Positions 18,467 through 28,191 of a stretch of DNA of 54,930 nucleotides are shown in pieces. Each line of letters opens with the position of its first letter. The first letter of the stretch is position 1. A program made the translations under genes and the position numbers. The stretch is from Lysobacteraceae bacterium (GTDB lineage Bacteria > Pseudomonadota > Gammaproteobacteria > Nevskiales > Nevskiaceae), in NCBI GenBank assembly GCA_013823855.1, contig PNMW01000034.1:1-54930 (forward strand). The letters are read 5' to 3'. The notes beneath the pieces were generated by a model. It was not told the origin of the DNA, searched no databases, and worked only from the letters and a program-made list of their open reading frames with translations.

Positions 18467-18490
18467 GGGCGACTTCAGGGCGACTTCAGG
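18467..18490. repeat. Two tandem copies of an 11-base unit
   Basis: GGGCGACTTCA occurs twice back to back in the 193-base gap between the kinase and cyclase genes, about 90 bases before the cyclase start. It may be a replication slip or a paired regulator site. Nothing else is visible in this gap. Confidence 0.35.
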
Positions 18491-18580
18491 GCTGGTACGC
18501 GGTTGTGCAAAGCCCGGCCGCTAGGCAGCATCCGGGAAGACCGCACGGCAGATGCGGCCCGCCCGATCCGAGGAGAAGAC

Positions 18581-19543
18581 ATGACCGAGAAGACCGTCCC
18601 CACGGCTGCCGAACTGCTCAGGGACGCGCCCAGGAACTGGGGCCGCTGGGGCGCCGAAGACGAAATCGGCGGCCTGAACTTCCTGACCCAGGCCGAGGTG
18701 TTGCGCGGCGTCGCCGCAGTACGCCAGGGCAAGACCTATACCTTGCAGATTCCGATGGGCAAGCCGGGCGGCGATCCGGTCTGGCCCGGCCGCAACCAGG
18801 CACAGCGCATCAACGTGCTCGACGAGGGCCACTTCCTGTGCGGCAAGGGTCCGGAGTTCCCGGGCGGCCTGCACTACGCCGACGACGTGATGTTCATGTA
18901 CCTGCAGGGCTCGACCCAGTACGACGCGCTCGGCCACGTCTGGTGCGACGGCAAGCTGTACAACGGCTTCGACGCCAGCACCACGATCGGCGGCATGGCC
19001 AAGGCCAGCGTCTATCCGCTGGCCGAACGCGGCATCGTCGGCCGCGGCGTGCTGATCGACATGGCCCGCCATCGCGGCAAGTCGGTGCTCGACCCCGGCG
19101 AGACCTTCAGCCATCTGGACCTGCTCGACGCCGCTGCCCGGCAGGGCGTGAGCATTCAGAAGCACGACATCCTGATCATCCGCACCGGCTGGATCGGCAG
19201 CTTCTACGAGCGCGACCGGGTCGAGTTCTACAAGAATTTCGTCGAGCCGGGCCTGACCTACTCGCCGGAGCTGGTGCGCTGGTTCCACGAGATGGAAATC
19301 CCCAACCTGGTCACCGACACGATCGCCAACGAGGTGACCATGGACCCGGTGAGCGGTGTCGCGCTGCCGCTGCACATCGCGCTGATGTCGAACCTCGGCG
19401 TGACCTTCACCGAGATCTGCCAGCTCGATGGCCTGGCCGACGACTGCGCCGCCGACGGCCAGTGGAGCTTCCTGTACGTGGCGGCACCGCTGAAGGTGGT
19501 CAACGGCAGCGGCGCGCCGGTCAACCCGGTGGTGATTCGCTGA
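18581..19543 (+). CDS. Cyclase family metal hydrolase (kynurenine formamidase-like)
   Basis: A 320-residue member of the PF04199 cyclase family, which includes kynurenine formamidase. AGGAGAAG precedes the ATG at 18581. The usual metal-site motif HxGTHxDxPxH appears in altered form as [12 protein letters not shown] near residues 106-117, so the first two histidines are glutamines while the Asp and last His are kept. That variant is found in a longer subgroup of the family. It shows no signal peptide. It stands alone between a kinase gene and icd, so the substrate is unknown; amide or lactone hydrolysis is the likely chemistry. Confidence 0.82.
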   Translation: MTEKTVPTAAELLRDAPRNWGRWGAEDEIGGLNFLTQAEVLRGVAAVRQGKTYTLQIPMGKPGGDPVWPGRNQAQRINVLDEGHFLCGKGPEFPGGLHYADDVMFMYLQGSTQYDALGHVWCDGKLYNGFDASTTIGGMAKASVYPLAERGIVGRGVLIDMARHRGKSVLDPGETFSHLDLLDAAARQGVSIQKHDILIIRTGWIGSFYERDRVEFYKNFVEPGLTYSPELVRWFHEMEIPNLVTDTIANEVTMDPVSGVALPLHIALMSNLGVTFTEICQLDGLADDCAADGQWSFLYVAAPLKVVNGSGAPVNPVVIR

Positions 19544-19760
19544 CACCGGGCGCCGGCAACTGCGAAAATGGCGGCGTCGAACGACTGCCCGGAGACCGCT
19601 GTCCCAGGCGGTCTGCACCGCCCGCGATGCAGACTGCAACGCCAGCGCAGGCCCGGTTGTCGCGGTCGGCGAACATGACACCGCAAGTCGCGGGGGATTC
19701 GGTCAGCGGCACCGTCCGTTCCCCCGCGGCGCCATCACGAACGAACAGGAGACGCATCCA

Positions 19761-21992
<2,232 letters not shown>

Positions 21993-21999
21993 ACCGCCG

Positions 22000-22032
22000 T
22001 CCCGGCGCGCCGCAGCCTGCGGCGAGCCGGGA
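22000..22032 (+). terminator. Long GC-rich hairpin after icd
   Basis: TCCCGGC (22000-22006) pairs with GCCGGGA (22026-22032), and CGCCGCAG (22008-22015) pairs with CTGCGGCG (22017-22024), with one mismatch between the two stems. It begins eight bases after the icd stop and lies before the convergent DUF202 gene. No long T-run follows. Confidence 0.6.
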
Positions 22033-22124
22033 GGACCCGTCGACGGAACGCATTCACCATTACTGGCGGGTCGTCGTCGGCCCGCCGCAACCTGCACGGC
22101 AGCAACAGCCCGCGGACGCCGCCG

Positions 22125-22505
22125 TCAGCCATGGCGCAGGGTCAGCAGCAGGTGGACAGCCAGCACCAGACTGGCCAGGCACAGCAGTCCCGACATCGCG
22201 ATCGCCCAGCGCCGCGAGTACGAGGCCGGCCGATCAATCACCGGCAGGGTGGCGATGAAGCGGGCGTGCTGGACCGCCGCCGCCGCCATCGACAGCGCAC
22301 CAAGGAGCACGAAGCACACGCCCAAAGCGCCCGACACCCCGGCATCCTGGACCAGCCCGGCGTTGCCGCGCTCGGCAACGATCAAACGCAGGAACAGCCC
22401 GAACTTCGCGACGACGAAGCCGAGGCCGACGATGGCGATGCCGGTTCGCACCCAGGCCAGCAGGGTCCGTTCGGAAGCGAAGAACACGCGTGGATCGGAA
22501 GTCAT
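22125..22505 (-). CDS. DUF202 (YidH-type) membrane protein
   Basis: A 126-residue inner-membrane protein. The N-terminal motif [20 protein letters not shown] is diagnostic of DUF202/YidH. Three hydrophobic helices follow ([32 protein letters not shown] and the final [19 protein letters not shown]). The length is normal for the family, whose function is not established. It is divergent from the acyl-CoA ligase at 22553 with 47 bases between starts. It is convergent with icd. Confidence 0.9.
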   Translation of the reverse strand: MTSDPRVFFASERTLLAWVRTGIAIVGLGFVVAKFGLFLRLIVAERGNAGLVQDAGVSGALGVCFVLLGALSMAAAAVQHARFIATLPVIDRPASYSRRWAIAMSGLLCLASLVLAVHLLLTLRHG

Positions 22506-22510
22506 CAGCT

Positions 22511-22540
22511 AAAGAATCGGGGTCAGATACACATTTTCGG
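22511..22540. repeat. GGGGTCAGATACACATTTTC element
   Basis: A short element resembling sequences scattered between genes in many proteobacteria, often in association with REP or small-transposase remnants. It lies exactly in the 47-base divergent gap between the DUF202 and acyl-CoA ligase starts. Its identity as a repeat is from memory of the motif; only one copy was noticed here. Confidence 0.35.
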
Positions 22541-22552
22541 GAGCACGACGAG

Positions 22553-24202
22553 ATGAGCACGGCAACCCATCCCTGGCATCGACAGTACACAGCCGGCCGC
22601 CCGCTCGCACCCGAAGTCGAGCACGGCGATGCGCTGTCGATGTTCCGCGCCGCCGTCGCCCGCGCTGCATCGGCACCGGCGATCCACTATTTCGACAGCA
22701 CGCTGTCGTTCGCCGAGGTCGACGCGCAGAGCGATGCGCTGGCCTGCGCGCTGCTCGCCCGCGGTGTCGGCCGTGGCGATCGCATCGCGCTGGTGCTGCA
22801 GAACATTCCGCCGTTCGTGATCGCGCTGATCGCGGCCTGGAAGCTCGGCGCCATTGCCGTGTCGATCAATCCGATGAACCGCGAGCGCGAACTGGCGCTG
22901 CTGTTCGGCGACTGCACACCGAAGGCGGTGATCGGCCACGAGACCGCCTGCCGCGACAGCCTCGCCCGCGTGCTCGAAGCCCGGCCGGCGACGATCGTCG
23001 TCACCACCTCCGAGCTGGACTACCAGACGCGCCATGACCCGCGCCTGCTCGCCGGCATCGAGCGCCACCGCGCCGACGGCGTCCCGGACTTCGCCGAACT
23101 GGTCGCCCGCCATCGCGGCCAGCGGCCGCCACCGGTGGCGCTCGACGCGGCCGACATCGCGCTGCTGGTCTACACCTCCGGCACCACCGGCCTGCCGAAA
23201 GGCGCGATGAACACGCATGGCAATGTCGCGTTCACCGCGCAGGTCTATCGCGACTGGATCGGCCTGCACGACGGCGACGGCATCCTCGGCATCGCGCCGC
23301 TGTTCCACATCACCGGGCTGATCGGCCATATCGCGCTGAGCCTGCTGATCGCCGCGCCGCTGACACTGACTTACCGCTTCGAGCCGGGCGTGATGCTCGA
23401 CGCGCTGCGCGAACGGCAGCCGGCGTTCACGATCGGCGCGATCACCGCGCTGCTGGCGCTGATGAATCATCCGGCCGCGCGGCGCGACAGCCTGGCCAGC
23501 CTGCGGGCGATCTACTCCGGCGGCGCGCCGATCGCCCCGGCCGTGGTCGAGCAGTTCGAAGCCAAGTTCGGCCACTACATCCGCAACGCTTACGGCATGA
23601 CCGAATCGACGTCGCCGGCCACCATCTGCCCGGTCGACAGGCGGGCGCCGGTCGACCCGCTGTTCGGCGCGCTGAGCATCGGCGTGCCGACCTACCGCAC
23701 CGACATCCGCATCGTCGATGCCGACACCGGCGCGCCGCTGGCGGATGGCGAAGCCGGCGAGATCCTCATCCGCGGCCCGCAGGTGGTGCCCGGCTACTGG
23801 GGCAAGCCGGACGCCACGCGTGACGCGATCCGCGACGGCTGGCTGCATACCGGTGATATCGGGGTACTCGACGCCGACGGCTGGCTGTATCTGGTCGACC
23901 GCAAGAAGGACATGATCAACGCCGCCGGCTACAAGGTCTGGCCGCGCGAAGTCGAGGACGTGCTGTACACCCACCCGGCCGTCCGCGAAGCCGCCGTGGT
24001 CGGCATGCCGGACGCCTATCGCGGCGAAACGGTGAAAGCGGTGCTCAGCCTGAAGGCCGGCGCGCAAGCCAGCAGCGCCGAGATCATCGCCCACTGCCGC
24101 GAACGCATGGCGGCGTACAAGGTGCCGCGCATCGTCGAATTCATTCCGGAATTGCCGAAGACGGTGACCGGCAAGATCCTGCGCCGCGAGCTGCGCGGCT
24201 GA
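22553..24202 (+). CDS. AMP-dependent acyl-CoA synthetase/ligase
   Basis: A 549-residue ANL-superfamily enzyme that adenylates an acid and transfers it to CoA. The phosphate loop reads YTSGTTGLPKGAMNTHGN, A5 is NAYGMTEST, the hinge aspartate lies in WLHTGDIGVLDADGWLYLVD with RKKDMINAAGYKVWP, and the C-terminal lysine is in KTVTGKILRRELRG. GGGAG sits nine bases before the ATG at 22553; the frame runs on upstream to 22490 through a repeat element, so the longer start is unlikely. The next gene, a PRISE-like reductase, starts 31 bases after the stop, so both may act on one substrate. Confidence 0.9.
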   Translation: MSTATHPWHRQYTAGRPLAPEVEHGDALSMFRAAVARAASAPAIHYFDSTLSFAEVDAQSDALACALLARGVGRGDRIALVLQNIPPFVIALIAAWKLGAIAVSINPMNRERELALLFGDCTPKAVIGHETACRDSLARVLEARPATIVVTTSELDYQTRHDPRLLAGIERHRADGVPDFAELVARHRGQRPPPVALDAADIALLVYTSGTTGLPKGAMNTHGNVAFTAQVYRDWIGLHDGDGILGIAPLFHITGLIGHIALSLLIAAPLTLTYRFEPGVMLDALRERQPAFTIGAITALLALMNHPAARRDSLASLRAIYSGGAPIAPAVVEQFEAKFGHYIRNAYGMTESTSPATICPVDRRAPVDPLFGALSIGVPTYRTDIRIVDADTGAPLADGEAGEILIRGPQVVPGYWGKPDATRDAIRDGWLHTGDIGVLDADGWLYLVDRKKDMINAAGYKVWPREVEDVLYTHPAVREAAVVGMPDAYRGETVKAVLSLKAGAQASSAEIIAHCRERMAAYKVPRIVEFIPELPKTVTGKILRRELRG

Positions 24203-24233
24203 AGCGGCGGTTTCCCTGAAGAGGAGCAAGACG

Positions 24234-25376
24234 ATGGCGAACAAGGTCCTGATTGCCGGAGCCAGTGGCGTCGTCGGTGCCAGCGCAGTGGATGCTTATC
24301 TGGCCGCAGGCTGGGAAGTGGTGGCGCTGTCGCGACGTCCGCCCGAAGTCGATTCGCCGCAACCGTTCCAGCACCTGGCCTGCGACCTGCGCGATGCCGC
24401 CTCGTCGCGGGCCGCGCTGGCGACCTTGCAAGGCGTCACCCATGTCGTCTACGCCGCCCTGTTCGAGCAGCCCGGCCTGATCGCCGGCTGGCAGGACGCC
24501 GAGCAGATGCGCACCAACCTGGCGATGCTCGACCACTGCCTGACGCCGCTGCTGGAGAACAAGGCCAACCGGATCATGCATGTCAGCCTGCTGCAGGGCA
24601 CCAAGGCCTACGGCATCCATCTGCACCCGATGCCGATCCCGGCCCGCGAGCGCGCCCCGCGCGATGCCCACGCGAACTTCTACTGGCTGCAGGAAGACTG
24701 GCTGCGCGCCGCGGCCGATGGTCACGGCTTCGGCTGGACCATCCTGCGCCCGCAGCTGATCCTTGGCCGCGCCCACGGCGTGGCAATGAACCTGATCCCG
24801 GTGCTCGGCGCCTACGCCGCGATCTGCAAGGAAACCGGCCGGTCGTTCGGCTTCCCCGGCGGCGTCAGCTACGTCTGGGAAGCGGTCGACGCCCGCCTGC
24901 TCGCCAAGGTCTTCGTCTGGGCCTCCGACGCCGAGGTCGCCCGCGGCCAGCATTACAACGTCACCAACGGCGATGTCTTCGAATGGCGCAACCTGTGGCC
25001 GGCGATCAGCGCCGCGCTCGGCGTCGAACCGGGCCCGGACGCGCCCCTCCCGATGGCCGAATTCCTGCCCGCCCATGCCGCGGTCTGGGACCGCGTGGTC
25101 GCCCGGCACGGCCTGCGCCCGGTGCCGCTGGCGGCGCTGCTCGGCGAATCCCATCACTACGCCGACTTCTGCTTCGCCTGCGGCGCCACCACCGCGCCGC
25201 CGCCGGCCTTCGTCAGCGCGATCAAGCTGCGCCGTGCCGGCTTCACCGAGGTCTGCGACACCGAGGACACGTTCGGCTACTGGATAGCGGACTTCCAGCG
25301 GCGAGGGTATTGCCGAGGGCTTGAACACGCTGGCGGCGGCACGGCCGGCCGCTTTCGGCAGCCGGCATTCGCCTGA
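24234..25376 (+). CDS. PRISE-like short-chain reductase (progesterone 5-beta-reductase / iridoid synthase family)
   Basis: A 380-residue extended SDR. The NAD(P) motif is GASGVVG near residues 9-15. RPPEVDSP and the later HVSLLQGTKAYG and NFYWLQEDWL segments match the PRISE group, where the catalytic Tyr lies in NFYY-type motifs without the usual YxxxK lysine. These enzymes reduce activated C=C bonds of enones. AAGAGGAGC supports the ATG at 24234. The last 25 residues after the FGYWIADFQRRG segment look like a loose extension. Together with the acyl-CoA ligase upstream it forms a two-gene operon, possibly for terpenoid or steroid-like compounds. Confidence 0.82.
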   Translation: MANKVLIAGASGVVGASAVDAYLAAGWEVVALSRRPPEVDSPQPFQHLACDLRDAASSRAALATLQGVTHVVYAALFEQPGLIAGWQDAEQMRTNLAMLDHCLTPLLENKANRIMHVSLLQGTKAYGIHLHPMPIPARERAPRDAHANFYWLQEDWLRAAADGHGFGWTILRPQLILGRAHGVAMNLIPVLGAYAAICKETGRSFGFPGGVSYVWEAVDARLLAKVFVWASDAEVARGQHYNVTNGDVFEWRNLWPAISAALGVEPGPDAPLPMAEFLPAHAAVWDRVVARHGLRPVPLAALLGESHHYADFCFACGATTAPPPAFVSAIKLRRAGFTEVCDTEDTFGYWIADFQRRGYCRGLEHAGGGTAGRFRQPAFA

Positions 25377-25561
25377 AAGCAGCCAGCGAACCCTGTCCAT
25401 CGGAAGCGCGTGCGGGTCGCAGGTCCGGATATGCCACCCGTCGAAGCCGATGCCCGCTGCCGGCGCCCGATCGCCCCGGAGCATCACCACGCGCCACGGT
25501 CACCGATGCCTCGGAACAGCGGGCGTATAGTCGTGCGCACCGGCAACCTGGAAACTTATCC

Positions 25562-26197
25562 ATGCAGGCAAACAGCATACGGATTGCCGGCACTGCCCTC
25601 GGCGAGCACCGCCATATCTGCGCCTTCTACAACAGCCGCGACGAGGCCTATCGCATACTGCTGCCGTTCGTGAAGGAAGGTTTCGCGTGCGGCGACCGTG
25701 CGTTCCACGTCGTCGATCCGGCGCTGCGCGACGACCACCTGCACCGTCTGCAAGACGCGGCCATCCCGACCGAGTCGGCGCAGCGCTCGGGTCAATTCCG
25801 CCTGGGCGACTGGAACGAGGTCTACTTCGCCGACGGCGGCTTCGATCAGGAGCGGATGCTGGCGCTGCTCGACGACGCGCTCAACCACGCGACGGAGCCG
25901 CAACCGCTGCTGCGCCTGGTCTGCGACATGCAGTGGGCGCTGCAGGACCGTCCCGGCACCGACGCGCTGCTCGAGTACGAAAGCCGCTTCAACCATGTGT
26001 TGCGGCCCGGCGGGGACGTGGTCGTGTGCTGCTACGACCTGTCCAGGTTCAGCGCCGGCCTGATCCTGGACGTGCTGCGCACGCACCCGATGGTGATCCT
26101 GGGCGGCGTGCTTCAGGTCAATCCGTTCTTCGTGCCGCCCGAACAGTTCCTGCGCGAACTGCGCGCGCAGCGGCAGGAGGAACGTGACCGGACCTGA
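25562..26197 (+). CDS. MEDS-domain (DcmR-type) sensory protein
   Basis: A 211-residue single-domain protein. HICAFYNSRDEAYRILLPFV opens a MEDS domain, the sensory module named from methanogen and methylotroph DcmR regulators, continuing through GDRAFHVVDPALRDDHL and VVVCCYDLSRFSAG to a GGVLQVNPFFVPPEQFL end. These domains accompany kinases or DNA-binding proteins and are thought to bind small ligands. It has no output domain of its own. It overlaps the following sigma-54 activator by 14 bases, so the two are probably translated together and the MEDS protein may gate the activator. A TATAGT box at 25526-25531 could be the -10 of a sigma-70 promoter. The 185 bases upstream show nothing else. 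Confidence 0.83.
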   Translation: MQANSIRIAGTALGEHRHICAFYNSRDEAYRILLPFVKEGFACGDRAFHVVDPALRDDHLHRLQDAAIPTESAQRSGQFRLGDWNEVYFADGGFDQERMLALLDDALNHATEPQPLLRLVCDMQWALQDRPGTDALLEYESRFNHVLRPGGDVVVCCYDLSRFSAGLILDVLRTHPMVILGGVLQVNPFFVPPEQFLRELRAQRQEERDRT

Positions 26198-27740
26198 CGA
26201 AGAGCTGTTACGACTTCGCAACACGCTGCGCGATCTGCTCGCGCTCGGTGCGGTGCCGCTGATCTGGGTCGGCGCGTCGCCGGCCAAGGTGATCGGCAGC
26301 TCCCTCGATCTGATCGTCTCCGCACTGCGGCTCGATCTTGCGTTCGCATCGGTCGCCGATCCGCGCGACGGCGCGGCGCTTCAATCCGCGCGCGCACCGG
26401 CGCAAGCCGACGCCGCGAACCGCGCGGGAGAAATCGGCAGCGCGTTCGCGTCGCTCATGAACGCGCGGGGCCCGATTCGCGCGGCCAGTCCGCTGGACGG
26501 GCGCGCGCTCAACCTGCGCGTGGTCCCGCTGAGCATCGACGAACCGGGCGTGGTGATCGCGGCGGCGCAGCGCGCCGATTTCCCCAGCGATACCGACAAC
26601 CTCCTGCTCGCCGCCGCCTGCACGCAGCTCAGCATCTGGCTGCGCGGCGAACGCCTGCACCTGGAACGCGAGCGCGCAGTCGCAGCACTCGCCGAGCGCG
26701 AGCGCCAGAAGCGCGAACTGGAAGATGAGAACGTCTACCTGCGCGAGGAAATCCAGTCCGCGATTTCGCAGAGCGGCACCATTGGCCGGTCTGCGGCGCT
26801 CAGGCAGGTGCTGGGGCAGATCGCGCAGGTCGCGCCCACCGAGGCCACGGTGCTGATCTTCGGCGAGTCCGGCACCGGCAAGGAACTGCTCGCGCGGGAA
26901 ATCCACGAACGCAGCGCGCGTGCCGGCCGCGCGCTGATCAAGGTCAATTGCAGCGCGATCCCCAAGGACATGTTCGAGAGCGAGTTCTTCGGCCACGTGC
27001 GCGGGGCGTTCACCGGCGCGCTGCGCGACCGGCCCGGGCGCTTCCAGGCCGCGCACGGCGGCACCATCTTTCTCGATGAAGTCGGCGATCTGCCGCTGGA
27101 GCTACAGCCCAAGCTGCTGCGCGTGCTGCAGGAAGGACAGTACGAGCGCGTCGGCGATGACGTGACGCGCGAGGTCAACGTGCGCGTGATCGCCGCCACC
27201 AATCGTGATCTTCCTGCCGCGATCGCGGCAGGACTCTTTCGCGAGGACCTGTACTACCGGCTCAATGTCTTTCCCATCACCATCCCGCCGCTGCGCGAGC
27301 GCAGCGAGGACATCCCGCTGCTCGCGGCGCATTTCGCCGCACAGGCCGCGCGACGCCTGGGGCTGCCGGAACCGAGGCTGGGCGCCGCACAGTGCGCAGC
27401 ACTCCAGCGCTATCGCTGGCCGGGCAACATCCGTGAACTCGGCAATCTGGTCGAGCGCGCCGTGATTCTCGGCGGGCCGGGCCCGCTGCGGCTGGATCAG
27501 GTGCTGCCGGATGGGCGCGCGACGCTTGCAGGCGCACCCCGCCTACAGCCCGAGCCGGACGCCGAAGCCATCGTTTCGGAAACCGAATGGCGCGCCCGCG
27601 AGTGCGCCAACATCCGCGCCGCGCTCAAGCGCGCCAAGGGCCGCATCCACGGTCCGGACGGTGCTGCGGAACTGCTCGGACTCAAACCGTCCACGCTCGC
27701 CTCGCGCGTCAAGGCGCTGAAGGTCCGGATCGAGAGCTGA
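26184..27740 (+). CDS. Sigma-54-dependent enhancer-binding transcription activator
   Basis: A 518-residue bacterial enhancer-binding protein with a GTG start inside the MEDS gene after AGGAGGAACGT. A GAF-like domain lies at about 20-155, then a coiled linker. The AAA+ domain has Walker A GESGTGKE (227-234), the sigma-54 contact loop GAFTGA (274-279), Walker B GGTIFLDEV (292-300) and arginine fingers in the second half. A Fis-type helix-turn-helix ends it (GPDGAAELLGLKPSTLASRV). It must remodel sigma-54 polymerase at a -24/-12 promoter; the best such promoter in the window is at 31346-31362, ahead of the ABM/GlcG genes. A perfect palindrome follows the stop. Confidence 0.93.
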   Translation: MTGPDEELLRLRNTLRDLLALGAVPLIWVGASPAKVIGSSLDLIVSALRLDLAFASVADPRDGAALQSARAPAQADAANRAGEIGSAFASLMNARGPIRAASPLDGRALNLRVVPLSIDEPGVVIAAAQRADFPSDTDNLLLAAACTQLSIWLRGERLHLERERAVAALAERERQKRELEDENVYLREEIQSAISQSGTIGRSAALRQVLGQIAQVAPTEATVLIFGESGTGKELLAREIHERSARAGRALIKVNCSAIPKDMFESEFFGHVRGAFTGALRDRPGRFQAAHGGTIFLDEVGDLPLELQPKLLRVLQEGQYERVGDDVTREVNVRVIAATNRDLPAAIAAGLFREDLYYRLNVFPITIPPLRERSEDIPLLAAHFAAQAARRLGLPEPRLGAAQCAALQRYRWPGNIRELGNLVERAVILGGPGPLRLDQVLPDGRATLAGAPRLQPEPDAEAIVSETEWRARECANIRAALKRAKGRIHGPDGAAELLGLKPSTLASRVKALKVRIES

Positions 27741-27766
27741 GCTGCGCGTGACTTCGAGGGTAGCGC

Positions 27767-27784
27767 TGCGCGTGCGCACGCGCA
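27767..27784. other. Perfect 18-base palindrome after the sigma-54 activator
   Basis: TGCGCGTGCGCACGCGCA reads the same on both strands and lies 27 bases after the activator stop. It may be a terminator core or a protein-binding site. It marks the change from high-GC DNA to the lower-GC two-gene unit. Confidence 0.4.
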
Positions 27785-27844
27785 TTGTTCGCGACCGGCA
27801 GATACCAGCCCATAGCAGACGTTTAGAAGCCGCCCCATTGGAAA

Positions 27845-27904
27845 AGGAGCCGCGTATTGATATTGAGTCCCTATCGAACGGCTCCTCTGCGTTAGCGTCA
27901 ACGC
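27845..27904 (+). promoter_or_regulatory. Structured leader before the small gene / SMC-like ATPase pair
   Basis: AGGAGCCG (27845-27852) pairs with CGGCTCCT (27879-27886), with an inner GATA/TATC pairing in the loop. GCGTT (27889-27893) pairs with AACGC (27900-27904). These two hairpins lie 80-140 bases before the GTG of the small gene. They could be a leader, an attenuator or a small RNA. The same strand is open in frame across the leader, so translation from further upstream cannot be ruled out. Confidence 0.35.
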
Positions 27905-27984
27905 GGATTCATTTTCGTCTGGACGCCAAGACCAAGGCGTGCCATTTTCCTCTTCCATATAAGGATCACGCTGAGGGGGAAGCT

Positions 27985-28191
27985 GTGACCGCTTTGCAAA
28001 ACCCATTTGACATCGACGACGCTGAGGTAGCTGACGAGAATCTCAAGGAGTTCGCGAAGATCCTTGAGAAAATCGATGCACCGTTAGCGGCTGTTCTGTC
28101 CGCAAGACTGACTGAATTTAGCCGAGGCACACCCATCAAGAACGACGTTATCTGGAACGAGCTGCTGACCGCCGCGGAGAAGAATCCATGA
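27985..28191 (+). CDS. Small acidic protein coupled to the SMC-like ATPase
   Basis: A 68-residue protein beginning TALQNPFDIDDAEVADENLK after a GTG start. GAGGGGGA lies six bases upstream, which decides this start over longer in-frame options reaching 27748. It is predicted all helical and acidic, with no recognised domain. Its TGA overlaps the ATG of the ATPase gene as ATGA, so the two are translated together and probably form a complex or a regulator/effector pair. Base composition is lower in GC than the flanking genes, in keeping with a transferred unit. Function is unknown. Confidence 0.6.
   Translation: MTALQNPFDIDDAEVADENLKEFAKILEKIDAPLAAVLSARLTEFSRGTPIKNDVIWNELLTAAEKNP

Noticed and set aside
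27748..27984. Longer start for the small gene before the ATPase
   Set aside because: The frame is open, but the added segment spans two hairpins and lacks a ribosome-binding site, whereas GAGGGGGA precedes the GTG at 27985.
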